52,115 bases of DNA, taken from positions 1-52,115 of the forward strand of contig NZ_CALKZP010000046.1 in the NCBI RefSeq assembly GCF_938002845.1, read 5' to 3'. The notes under the pieces are model-generated. The model saw only the letters and a list, made by a program, of their open reading frames with translations. It did not search any database and was not told the DNA's origin. This DNA is from an uncultured Campylobacter sp. (GTDB lineage: Bacteria > Campylobacterota > Campylobacteria > Campylobacterales > Campylobacteraceae). Both the position numbers and the translations under genes were made by a program. The stretch's first letter is position 1, and each line of letters begins with the position of its first letter. Below, piece by piece: positions 35,198-43,377 of this stretch.

Positions 35198-35290
35198 GCA
35201 CGAGGCCTATTTCGCAACCTCTACTTTTGTCTGCGCGCACAGGGGCGCATAATGCCTGTTTAGCGTAAAATTTAATGTAGAGCTCGGCTT

Positions 35291-35845
35291 TTAAATTTCA
35301 TCCCCGTTTATCTCATCCGCAAGTTTTAAAATTTTAGCCTGCACCGCCTCAGGAGCGTAGATATCCATCCACTCTATCCCATTCGAAGCACTAAAAAGCA
35401 CGGCAATCTGTCCCTCGCTCATCGCGCGCTTAGCAAGCTTGGTCGCCGCGGGGCTGTTGCCCATATTGGGCGTCTCGTCTATGCTTATCTCGGCGCAGCG
35501 GCGCAAAATAGGCGCCGGATCAAACTCTCCCTCGAGCAAAATAATAACCGAGCCGCGCCTAAAACTGCAAGCGTTCCAAAAGATCTCGGCGCCGTTTACG
35601 TATTCGCGCGAGAGATCGAGGCGAAATTTGCCCCGCTCGCGTACGAGAAAACTAAACTCGCTCAAGTTTAGCGGGTGCTCTATGCTACCGAATGCCCCCA
35701 CGATGCTATCTTTGCGGCCGTTATAGACATAGGCGGCGAGCGCATTTTGCAGTAGCGGCGCGATGATCTGATCGTGCGCGCTCGTGTGGTCGTCATCTCT
35801 GGCGCGGCCTGGGATCTTTACGAAAAACGGCTTGAAATACTCCAT
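35291..35845 (-). CDS. Hypothetical protein
   Basis: 184 residues with a perfect ribosome site (AAGGAGCG) before ATG. It is soluble, with no signal peptide and mixed alpha/beta text (FGSIEHPLNLSEFSFLVRER, RGSVIILLEGEFDPAPILRR). It ends in a helical segment VQAKILKLADEINGDEI. I do not recognise the family. It is convergent with the CAP-domain gene and is followed upstream by about 210 bp of non-coding DNA before the PP-loop gene. Confidence 0.7.
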   Translation of the reverse strand: MEYFKPFFVKIPGRARDDDHTSAHDQIIAPLLQNALAAYVYNGRKDSIVGAFGSIEHPLNLSEFSFLVRERGKFRLDLSREYVNGAEIFWNACSFRRGSVIILLEGEFDPAPILRRCAEISIDETPNMGNSPAATKLAKRAMSEGQIAVLFSASNGIEWMDIYAPEAVQAKILKLADEINGDEI

Positions 35846-36056
35846 AAACGCTCCTTAAGCTTATAAAATTTGCTCGCTTTTGCTTTTAAATTTAGCGCTC
35901 GCGGCGGTTAAATTTAACTTTGAGCCAGCCGCATTTTAGGCTCGCTTCAAGCATTGTCGTTTTTAAATTTCACTCTTTTATCTGCTATTGCAGCTCCTTG
36001 CGCTTATGTATCGTTTTTATCTCTATCAAATACAACTTGGATGGCGGGTTTAGATT

Positions 36057-37040
36057 TTACACAAAATACTCGCGCGCAACATCCTTGCTCTCAAAGGGGC
36101 TTGCGCTCAGCTCGATGCCATCTATGAGCAGGGCGTAGCTGCGCGCGGCGTCCGTTTTGGCGTATGTTAGCGCCAGCCTCGCCGCAAGCTCTCTATCCGC
36201 CTCGCTCGCGCCCCTGCTTATCAGGCTTAGCGCGCCCACGACGTCATCTTTAAATTTTATCTCGCTAAATTTTGGATTTTGCGCGGCGGCAAGCTTTTTA
36301 TTGTCGCTCTCATCTCGCCCGATTATGAGCTTAGCGCCCTCAGGCAGGCGCAGATGACGCCCGAATTTTAAAATTTCAGCGTCCGCGGGCGTTTCGATCT
36401 TTTCAAATTTTACCGCATCCTTGATCCGCTCGCTGAAGCTCTGCACGGTCAGCAGACAGCCTCCCGCAGGCGTTTCGTAATCCTCAAAGCCGAACTCTGC
36501 CGCGAGCTGCATCTGTCTAGCCCGTCCGCGCCCGCTGATATCAAGCAGCGCGCCCCTATCGACCCAGCCCTTGATCTCGGGCGTCGTAGGCGGCAGCAGC
36601 TTCGCGCATAGCGGACGCAGGATCAGCCCCTCCTCATCGCCGCTAAGCCCGCCGACCTGAGCTAGAGCCTGCGCGCGTTGGCTCATCGGGCGCTGTCCGA
36701 GCACCTCGCCCGTGATGATGAAGCTCGCCCCTTCGCTTTGCAGCATCGCAAGCGCGGTCTTAAACATATATCCGTGGCAGTCGATGCATGGGTTGAAGTG
36801 CTTGCCGTAGCCGTATTTGGGCTCGAAAAGCACCTGCCGCAGATATTCGCTTCTGATATCGACGCTTTTAAAATCCGCCCCCGCAGCTGCGGCTCTGCGG
36901 CGCATGATCTCGCTCTTATCGTCCTTGCCGCCAAATCCGATATCCATATTCAGCGCGAGCACCTCGATGCCTTGCGATGTGATGAGTTTGACCGCGAGCA
37001 TAGAGTCAAGCCCGCCGCTAAAGAGCGCCAATGCCTTCAT
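36057..37040 (-). CDS. PP-loop ATPase, ThiI/MnmA-like, probable RNA sulfur or nucleotide modification
   Basis: 327 residues. The N-type ATP-pyrophosphatase loop SGGLDS is at 8-13. NPCIDCHGYMF holds a CxxC pair, and a further Cys lies in PAGGCLLT, the arrangement of tRNA thiolation enzymes. A C-terminal domain (about 205-327) resembles the extension seen on epsilonproteobacterial members of this group. The substrate is not evident; 2- or 4-thiouridine chemistry is a guess. It sits 10 bp after dnaG on the same strand and is probably cotranscribed with it. Ribosome site GGAACG. Confidence 0.75.
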   Translation of the reverse strand: MKALALFSGGLDSMLAVKLITSQGIEVLALNMDIGFGGKDDKSEIMRRRAAAAGADFKSVDIRSEYLRQVLFEPKYGYGKHFNPCIDCHGYMFKTALAMLQSEGASFIITGEVLGQRPMSQRAQALAQVGGLSGDEEGLILRPLCAKLLPPTTPEIKGWVDRGALLDISGRGRARQMQLAAEFGFEDYETPAGGCLLTVQSFSERIKDAVKFEKIETPADAEILKFGRHLRLPEGAKLIIGRDESDNKKLAAAQNPKFSEIKFKDDVVGALSLISRGASEADRELAARLALTYAKTDAARSYALLIDGIELSASPFESKDVAREYFV

Positions 37041-37049
37041 TTCGTTCCT

Positions 37050-39164
37050 TTACTTGAGTTGATTGATCTTTTTTTGATACTCCAAGATCCGCTCTATCTT
37101 GTCGGGCGCGTCGGAGCTTTTGAGCTTTTGCATCAGATCTTGCAGGGCGTTGCGGCGTAAAATTTTGCACGCGTCGTTAAAAAGAGCCACGCCGCCTATC
37201 GGCAAAATTTCATCGTCCAGCGCGAGCGCGCGCAGATTTTCGCGGGTTTCGCTTTCGGCGTTTTGAATATTTTGGCTATTTTGAGCACTTTGAACATTTT
37301 GAGCTGCGGCTTCCATCTCGCCTTGCTTTGCGACGTTGTTTACGTCTTGCTTCTCGCCGCCGTTTGCGCCCTGCTGCGCGGAGGAGTCTTTTAAATTTAT
37401 GTCACCCGCAGAGCCTTGCCTGTTAAAATTTTGCCCGCTAGAATTCACGCCGCTTTTTAAATTTACGCTCTCGCCCTGGATAATTTCTCCCGCGTCGCCC
37501 GCGGTAAAATTTTCGGAGGCGCTGTCTACATTGCCGTCCTCGCCCGCGATGAAATTTTTAAAATTCCCGCCGCTGCGAGCGAAAGCCAAAAATGCCTCGA
37601 AAATATCGCCGTGCATGCGAAAATCGCGCCGCTGTAAGCAGCCGAGCCCGAGCTGTGCCATCTCGCCATCAAGCAGCATCGATTTTATGATCTGAAGCTC
37701 CGCGATCTCCTTGCGGCGCAGTAGCAAGCGCCCGGGCCTAGCCGAAGACGCAGGCGGCGCGGAGCTTTCGTAGCGCGCCGTGTTTTGCGAAAGATTAAAA
37801 TTTCCGCCGTTTAAGCCCCTGCCGTCTGCGCCGTGCCCCCCGTAAGAACCTAAATCGCGAGAGTCGAAGCTCCCGCCCTCGTTAAAATTTCGCCCCTCAA
37901 AGCCCGCGCCGAAATTTTTACCGCCGTCAGCAAGATTGAACGAAGCGGGCGAGACATTTAAAATTTGCGCCACTAGGCTCTGATAGGACTCGGCTAGCAC
38001 GGGGCCGAGCGCTGCGGTAAATTCTTTAATCTCATTTAGCGCCGCTTCTTTTTGCACGGGGCGAGCGAGGTCGTATTTTTTAGCGATTCTTCGGATCAGA
38101 AACTCCCCGCTCTCCATACCGCTAGCATAAATTTGCTCTAGCTCGCGCACCTTGCCGGCCGCAATCATATCCGCGGGATCGGCACCGCCGCCGATTATAG
38201 CGACGCTTGAGTCGATCTTGTTCAGACACAAAAGCCGCGCCGATTTTATCGCCGCATTGATGCCCGCGGCGTCGCCGTCGAAGCTAAGCACGACGTTAAG
38301 CTCCGCGCGCTTTATAAGCGGCAGATGAGCGGGCGTCAGCGCCGTGCCGAGCACCGCTACGGCGTTATCGATGCCCGCTTGATGCAGCATGATGACGTCC
38401 ATGTAGCCCTCGGTGATGATGAGGGTTTTTTTAGCAATCGCGCTTTTTTTCGCAAGATCGAATGCGTAGAAAATTTTAGATTTATCAAACAGCGCACACT
38501 GCGGTGAATTGACGTATTTGGCTGGGTTGCCGCTTATCGTGCGGCCGCCGAAGCCCACGAGCTTGCTTGCGTGGTTGTAGATCGGAAAGGTAATGCGCTC
38601 GATGAAGCTAGCGTAAAGCCCGCGCTCGTTTTGCTTCACCGCGCCCGCATTTAGCGCGTCTTGCGGCGGAATTTCTTCGTTTTGCAAAACTCTGATCGTC
38701 TGCGCGCTAGCTCCTGCGTAGCCAAGGCCGAATTTGCGGATGCTCTGATCGCTTAGGCCGCGATCGTGCAGGTATTTTACGGCGGTAGGATTTTGATAAA
38801 GGCAGCTTTGGTAGTAGGCGTTTAAAATCCCAAGCACCTTCTTCTCTTCGCTGCGCTCCTGGACTTTAACACCGGTGTATTGCAGCGCGAAATTATACAT
38901 CCCCGCAAGCTTTTCGACCGCTTCTGGAAAGCTTATCTTTTCGTAATCTTGGATAAATTTAATTGCATTGCCGCCAGCCTTGCACGAAAAGCAGTGAAAA
39001 ATTCCAAGCTTGGAGCTCACGCTCATGCTCGGGTGCGAATCGTCGTGAAATGGGCAAACGCCCACGAAATTTGCGCCGCTGCGCTTAAGCGGGACATATT
39101 TTTCTACGACGTCTACGATATCTACGGTGGCCAGCAGATTTTCTATGCTTTCGTTTTTAATCAT
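37050..39164 (-). CDS. dnaG: DNA primase with two low-complexity insertions
   Basis: 704 residues, about 100 more than usual for this genus. The N-terminal CHC2 zinc ribbon is intact (Cys37, His40, Cys58, Cys61), as are the TOPRIM motifs TEGYMDV (251-257) and FDGDAAG (295-301), so primer synthesis should be normal. After residue 412 the C-terminal region is swollen by Gly/Asn/Phe-rich text at about 413-475 (GGKNFGAG, GRNFNEGG) and at 531-640 (ENFTAGD, GQNFNRQG and a run of QN repeats near 620-637). Between and after them normal helical sequence resumes (RRKEIAELQIIKSMLLDGEM; ILRRNALQDLMQKL). The C-terminal helicase-interaction region is therefore the part that is interrupted. Confidence 0.93.
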   Translation of the reverse strand: MIKNESIENLLATVDIVDVVEKYVPLKRSGANFVGVCPFHDDSHPSMSVSSKLGIFHCFSCKAGGNAIKFIQDYEKISFPEAVEKLAGMYNFALQYTGVKVQERSEEKKVLGILNAYYQSCLYQNPTAVKYLHDRGLSDQSIRKFGLGYAGASAQTIRVLQNEEIPPQDALNAGAVKQNERGLYASFIERITFPIYNHASKLVGFGGRTISGNPAKYVNSPQCALFDKSKIFYAFDLAKKSAIAKKTLIITEGYMDVIMLHQAGIDNAVAVLGTALTPAHLPLIKRAELNVVLSFDGDAAGINAAIKSARLLCLNKIDSSVAIIGGGADPADMIAAGKVRELEQIYASGMESGEFLIRRIAKKYDLARPVQKEAALNEIKEFTAALGPVLAESYQSLVAQILNVSPASFNLADGGKNFGAGFEGRNFNEGGSFDSRDLGSYGGHGADGRGLNGGNFNLSQNTARYESSAPPASSARPGRLLLRRKEIAELQIIKSMLLDGEMAQLGLGCLQRRDFRMHGDIFEAFLAFARSGGNFKNFIAGEDGNVDSASENFTAGDAGEIIQGESVNLKSGVNSSGQNFNRQGSAGDINLKDSSAQQGANGGEKQDVNNVAKQGEMEAAAQNVQSAQNSQNIQNAESETRENLRALALDDEILPIGGVALFNDACKILRRNALQDLMQKLKSSDAPDKIERILEYQKKINQLK
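37245..37574 (-). repeat. Low-complexity insertion 2 in dnaG
   Basis: About 330 bp coding for residues 531-640, rich in Asn, Gln, Gly and Ser. It contains GAAAATTTTACCGCGGGC, close to GAAAATTTTACTAGCGGA in thiD, and a QN-rich stretch with short repeats (VQSAQNSQNIQN). Confidence 0.6.
37740..37928 (-). repeat. Low-complexity insertion 1 in dnaG
   Basis: About 190 bp coding for residues 413-475, with KNFGAGFEG, RNFNEGG and GGNFNLS. AAATTT words fall on the Asn-Phe codon pairs. Confidence 0.6.
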
Positions 39165-39189
39165 AAGCGAAATTATACCCGCACTTTGC

Positions 39190-39195
39190 TATAAT
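39190..39195 (+). promoter_or_regulatory. -10 element of the TPR-rnhA operon
   Basis: TATAAT in CTTTGCTATAATTGCC, in the short gap between divergent dnaG and the TPR gene, 30 bp before the TTG start at 39225. Confidence 0.6.
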
Positions 39196-39224
39196 TGCCC
39201 TTTATTTTTGCGACGAGGTTTGAT

Positions 39225-40250
39225 TTGGATAATTTTTTCTTAGACGATCGCGACCCGATTTTCGGGCTTATCATGCTGATAAGCATAATCTTGCTAGTGT
39301 CGATTCTAAGCTACATCTGGGGAGTTTTTTCTAAAAAAAACGAGAGGCAGAGCTTAGAGAATTTCATCAAAAAATTTGACACCCTAGACGCGCTTAGCAC
39401 CGAGCACAGACAGCTTTTGGCAAGCCCGCAAATAGACAGCCCGACGCTTGGAATTTTAGCTAGCTCTTTCGTTAAAAGCGGCGACTTCGAGCGCGCGATA
39501 GAAATTTATCTAATCGCGCTGGGCAAGGCTAACGGCGGCGTGCAGAGGGAGTTTATCCTCACCAATCTCGGTATCGTATATTTCAAAGCGGGCTTTTTGG
39601 GGCGCGCCGAAGAGGTATTTTTGCAAGCGCTGAAGCTGCGCCCGAGAAACAAAGAGGCCCTTACGCATCTTACGGTGATTTATGAGCGGCTCAAGCGCTT
39701 TAATGAAGCGCTTGAGGTGCTTGACGCGCTGCGCGAACAGGACGCCGAAGTATATGCTCAAAGCCAGTTCGAGCGCGCGCAAATTATCGCAAACGACGCC
39801 AATACGCCGTTTAATAAAAAGATCTCTAAAATTTCAAAGCTAAACTTCAAAGGCGCGGGGCGGTTTTGCATGGAGCTTTTTATCAAAAACAAAGAGCCTA
39901 TGGAGGGTTTCGATCGCTTCCCGCCGATTGAGCAGGCGATCGATCTGATCTATGATTTCCCTGCGGCGGTAAATACGCAGGATGCGGAGTACAATGCGCT
40001 TTTTTACGCGCTCGGAAGAAGCGATCAAAAGCCTAAGAGCGCAAGTAAAATTTTTGAGATCAACGCGCTTATGGCTATGAAAGACGCGGGCTTTGAGGAC
40101 GCGGGGCTTAGCTTTAGCTACACCTGCGCGAAGTGCAAAAGCTCGGTGGGGCTCTTCTCGCACCGCTGTCCGGTCTGCTACGAGCTAGGCAGCATGGAGA
40201 TCAGGGCGCAAATTTCGGAGAAAACCGGTGAAATCGGTCAAACTTTTTAG
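39225..40250 (+). CDS. LapB-like membrane-anchored TPR protein with zinc ribbon
   Basis: 341 residues from TTG with ACGAGG upstream. An in-frame TTG at 39195 overlaps the -10 element and is rejected. An N-terminal membrane helix (about 10-35, GLIMLISIILLVSILSYIWG) is followed by tetratricopeptide repeats (FERAIEIYLIALGKANG, GRAEEVFLQALKLRPRNKEA, NEALEVLDALREQD). Near the C-terminus CAKCKSS and CPVCYEL form a rubredoxin-like zinc ribbon. This is the layout of LapB/YciM, which tunes LPS synthesis in E. coli. The same gene lies between dnaG and rnhA in C. jejuni. It overlaps rnhA by 23 bp. Confidence 0.82.
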   Translation: MDNFFLDDRDPIFGLIMLISIILLVSILSYIWGVFSKKNERQSLENFIKKFDTLDALSTEHRQLLASPQIDSPTLGILASSFVKSGDFERAIEIYLIALGKANGGVQREFILTNLGIVYFKAGFLGRAEEVFLQALKLRPRNKEALTHLTVIYERLKRFNEALEVLDALREQDAEVYAQSQFERAQIIANDANTPFNKKISKISKLNFKGAGRFCMELFIKNKEPMEGFDRFPPIEQAIDLIYDFPAAVNTQDAEYNALFYALGRSDQKPKSASKIFEINALMAMKDAGFEDAGLSFSYTCAKCKSSVGLFSHRCPVCYELGSMEIRAQISEKTGEIGQTF

Positions 40251-40650
40251 CGACGGCAGCTGTCTCGGAAACCCAGGAGCGGGCGGTTGGGCTTATATCT
40301 TGCAGTACGGCGACGCGATAAAAAAGGCAAGCGGCGCAGAAGCGATGACGACTAATAATCAAATGGAGCTAACGGCCGCTATAATGGGGCTTAGCGCGCT
40401 TAAGCAGCCCTGCCGCGTCGAGCTTTTTACCGATAGCGAGTATGTCGTTAAAGCGATAAATTCCTGGCTTGCAAAGTGGGTCGTTACCGATTTTAAGGGC
40501 AAGAAAAACGCGGATCTGTGGCGCAGATACCTTGCGGCGGCGGCGCCTCACGAGATCAAGGCCTCGTGGGTCAAGGGGCATGCGGGTCATCCGCAAAACG
40601 AGGAGTGCGACGCTATGGCTCGTGCGGCGGCGGAAGCGATAAAGGGCTGA
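40228..40650 (+). CDS. rnhA: Ribonuclease HI
   Basis: 140 residues from GTG, with CGGAG upstream inside the preceding gene. LFSDGSCLGNPGAGGWAYIL carries the first catalytic Asp. MELTAAIMGLSAL has the Glu, FTDSEYVVKAI the second Asp, and VKGHAGHPQNEECDAMA the His and last Asp. It degrades RNA in RNA-DNA hybrids. It overlaps the TPR gene, so the two are translationally linked. In C. jejuni rnc follows directly; here 525 bp of other DNA intervene. Confidence 0.95.
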   Translation: MKSVKLFSDGSCLGNPGAGGWAYILQYGDAIKKASGAEAMTTNNQMELTAAIMGLSALKQPCRVELFTDSEYVVKAINSWLAKWVVTDFKGKKNADLWRRYLAAAAPHEIKASWVKGHAGHPQNEECDAMARAAAEAIKG

Positions 40651-41175
40651 AATTCTATGGCGAAGCTCGCGGTTACGCGGATTTAGCATGGATTTGCCCG
40701 CGTTTGCTTTGTACGCAGAGCCGCTTCGGCGTAAATTTTATCGCCCGAAGCCGGTTTTAGCACATTCGTTCACGTAATTGGACTTCGGCGCGCTTTAGCT
40801 TTAATACGCTCTACTCGTTCGCGTTTGCTCGTACTTATTTGTGCGCGAATTGGGTCCGTGGCAGACGAGCTTTGGCGGAGATTTCGTTAGCAGCGAGCAG
40901 GCTTTAGTGCAACTTATATTCTCGGCGGGTCTGTTTTTAGTGTGGATTTCATTCGCGGCAAGCGAGCTTTGACGCGGTTTGCGTTAGAATTGGCGGGCTA
41001 CGTTTAAATTTTATTCGTCGCAGATCGTAGCTGGCGCGCTTCATTCGCTGCGTTGGTGCAAATTTAGCGCAGATCCCGCTCTCGTTCGTTTCGCTTGCGC
41101 AGGTTTTGTTCGCGCCAGATGCCGTTTGCGTGCGAGCCGCCGCGGATTTCGTAGAATTTTATAAAAAGGTTAATA
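40651..41175. other. Non-coding stretch splitting rnhA from rnc
   Basis: 525 bp with no credible gene. Much of it is not AT-rich like other gaps; it is made of short GC-rich words (TTCG, GCGC, CGTTCG variants) with a few AAATTT words near 40735, 41010 and 41060. It looks like expanded low-complexity DNA. The rnc ribosome site is weak (AAAAGG). Confidence 0.55.
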
Positions 41176-42135
41176 ATGCAAAATTTAGAAAAATTACAAG
41201 AAAAACTGGGCTATAAATTTAAAAATTTAACCCACCTCAAGATCGCTCTTACGCACAAAAGCGCCAAAAACGGACACAATAACGAGAGGCTGGAATTTTT
41301 AGGCGATGCGGTGATGGATCTAATCGTGGGCGAGTATCTTTTCAAAAAATTTAGCAGCGACGAGGGCGATCTGAGCAAGCTGCGCGCCGCGCTCGTGAAC
41401 GAAAGCAGCTTTTCTAAATTTGCAAAATTTTTGGGCATCGGCGAGAACCTGAATATGTCGCTGTCCGAGGAGCGCAACGGCGGGCGCGAGAAGCCCTCGC
41501 TGCTTTCGGACGCCTTTGAGGCGATAATGGGCGCCGTCTATCTCGAGAGCGGGTTGCAAAACACAGCGCGCATCGCGATTGCGATTTTAGAAATTCTCTA
41601 TCCGCGCATCAGCTTTAACGAGCTCGTGCGAGACTACAAAACCGCGCTGCAAGAGCTCACGCAGGCAAAATTCGGCGTCACGCCCGAATATGTTCTTTTA
41701 GGCTCGAGCGGCCCCGATCACAAGAAAAACTTCGAAATGGCGGCGCTCGTAGGCGGCAAGCGGCTATCATCCGCCGTGGGAGCTAGCAAAAAGGAAGCCG
41801 AGCAAAAATGCGCACAAATCGCGCTCGAGCTTTTACAAAACGGCGCCTCGCACGGTGCTAACGCGACAGATGGCGAACAAACGGTATGCGGCGATGATAA
41901 GCAAAGTGGCGCAAGCCGCACACAGGACGGCAAAAAAGGCTCGCGAGGCGGCGGACGAGCGCGAAGCAGCGCAAAGAGCGACCATAATGATCGAGGCGAC
42001 AAAAGAAGCGACCGCGCTGGCGCATCGGACGATACGTCGGGTGCTAAAAGAAGCAATGAGCGAAACAAAAACGCCGAACAAAACGGGCGCGATACGGACA
42101 AACAAGGCGGCGGCGACCAAGGAGGCGCACTATGA
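41176..42135 (+). CDS. rnc: Ribonuclease III with a long disordered C-terminal tail
   Basis: 319 residues, about 95 more than usual. The catalytic signature NERLEFLGDAVMDLI (36-50), the second acidic cluster SDAFEAIMGAVYLE (111-124) and the double-stranded RNA-binding domain (about 152-222, ending KKEAEQKCAQIALELL) are intact. Residues 223-319 are a highly polar tail of Gly, Asp, Arg, Lys, Ser with RGGGRAR and repeated RSD/RGD-like steps and almost no hydrophobic residues. Unlike the insertions in thiD, dnaG and the GNAT gene, its DNA is free of AAATTT and rich in GCGA/AGCG words. It overlaps aroC by 4 bp (ATGA). Confidence 0.93.
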   Translation: MQNLEKLQEKLGYKFKNLTHLKIALTHKSAKNGHNNERLEFLGDAVMDLIVGEYLFKKFSSDEGDLSKLRAALVNESSFSKFAKFLGIGENLNMSLSEERNGGREKPSLLSDAFEAIMGAVYLESGLQNTARIAIAILEILYPRISFNELVRDYKTALQELTQAKFGVTPEYVLLGSSGPDHKKNFEMAALVGGKRLSSAVGASKKEAEQKCAQIALELLQNGASHGANATDGEQTVCGDDKQSGASRTQDGKKGSRGGGRARSSAKSDHNDRGDKRSDRAGASDDTSGAKRSNERNKNAEQNGRDTDKQGGGDQGGAL

Positions 42136-43247
42136 ATACCTTCGGCGAGAGATTGCGCCTTAGCACCTTCGGCGAGAGCCACGGCGCGGCGATCGGCGGC
42201 GTTTTGGACGGCTTTCCGGCGAGCGTGGCGATCGAGATTTCAAATATCCAAAGCGAGCTTGAGCGACGCAAGCCGGGCGGCAGATACGCTACGCCGCGCA
42301 AAGAAGCTGATGAGATCGAAATTTTAAGCGGAATTTTTGACGGTCGCAGCACCGGTGCGCCGATCGGATTTATTATCCGCAACGCAAACCAGCACTCGAA
42401 AGACTACGAAAATCTCAAGGATATTTTCCGCCCCGCACACGCCGATTTTTCGTATTTTGCCAAATACGGACTACGCGATTACCGAGGCGGCGGACGGGCA
42501 AGCGCGCGCGAAACCGCCGTGCGCGTAGCTGCGGGAGCGTTTGCGCAGATCCTGCTGGATCACTTTAAAATTTCCGTAAAAAGCGGAATCTGCGGCGTGG
42601 GCGAAATTTACGCGGAAAATTTAGACTTCGACTTTGCGCAAAACAGCGAAATTTTCGCGCTCGATCCCGCTGCGGAAGGCGCGCAGAAGGAGTTAATTCT
42701 AAGCGTCAAAAATGCGGGCGATAGTATCGGCGGCTGCGTGCTAACGCGCATTACGGGCGTGCCTGCGGGACTCGGCGAGCCGCTGTATGGTAAGCTGGAC
42801 GCGACGCTTGCGGGCGCGCTGATGGGCATAAACGGCGTAAAAGCCGTGCAGATCGGCGCCGGAGTGAGGGCAAGCACGCTAAAAGGCAGCGAGAACAACG
42901 ATTTCATGGGCTCTAGCAAAAATTATATCCGCACCAACGGCGGCAAGATCGGCGCGAATTTCGCAAGCAACAACGCAGGCGGAATCCTAGGCGGCATAAG
43001 TAGCGGCGCGCCTATCGAGATCACGACCCATTTTAAGCCCACTCCGAGCATTTTCATGGCGCAGCACAGCGTGGACGTGCGCGGCGCAGACGTGGTCTGC
43101 GAGCTGCGCGGGCGACACGATCCGTGTATCGCCGTGCGAGGCAGCGTCGTAGCCACCGCAATGGCGCGGCTGGCGATCGCCGATGCGCTACTGCTAAACG
43201 CGAGCGCGACGCTGGGGAATTTAAAGCGAATTTACGGCGAGGATTAA
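42132..43247 (+). CDS. aroC: Chorismate synthase
   Basis: 371 residues, normal length. The signatures GESHGAAIGGVLDGFPA near the N-terminus, RPAHADFSYFAKYGLRDYRGGGRASARET in the middle (FMN and EPSP binding) and RGRHDPCIAVRGSVVATAMA near the end are intact. It makes chorismate from EPSP for aromatic synthesis. The start codon overlaps the rnc stop (ATGA), implying coupled translation. Confidence 0.97.
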   Translation: MNTFGERLRLSTFGESHGAAIGGVLDGFPASVAIEISNIQSELERRKPGGRYATPRKEADEIEILSGIFDGRSTGAPIGFIIRNANQHSKDYENLKDIFRPAHADFSYFAKYGLRDYRGGGRASARETAVRVAAGAFAQILLDHFKISVKSGICGVGEIYAENLDFDFAQNSEIFALDPAAEGAQKELILSVKNAGDSIGGCVLTRITGVPAGLGEPLYGKLDATLAGALMGINGVKAVQIGAGVRASTLKGSENNDFMGSSKNYIRTNGGKIGANFASNNAGGILGGISSGAPIEITTHFKPTPSIFMAQHSVDVRGADVVCELRGRHDPCIAVRGSVVATAMARLAIADALLLNASATLGNLKRIYGED

Positions 43248-43275
43248 ATTTAGACGAGCGCCCTTCAAATTTTGC

Positions 43276-43293
43276 GAAATTTCATGAAATTTC
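43276..43293. repeat. 18-bp perfect palindrome behind aroC
   Basis: GAAATTTCATGAAATTTC reads the same on both strands and carries two AAATTT words. It lies 28 bp after the aroC stop. CCCTT before and AAGGG after can extend the hairpin. It may serve as a terminator or processing hairpin, though no T-run follows. Confidence 0.7.
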
Positions 43294-43377
43294 AAGGGCC
43301 GAGTGATGAAATTCCCGCGAGCGAGGCGGGCAAACTTTAAATTTACGCGGTAGGCCTATCGCGACAAGGAGAGCGAA

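Noticed and set aside
39195..39224. Upstream TTG start for the TPR protein
   Set aside because: It overlaps the TATAAT promoter element, so it would not be transcribed with a ribosome site; the TTG at 39225 has ACGAGG.
41855..42163. A 102-codon frame in the other reading frame of the rnc tail
   Set aside because: Low-complexity DNA leaves all frames open here; the rnc frame has the normal enzyme in front of it and the coupled aroC start behind it.
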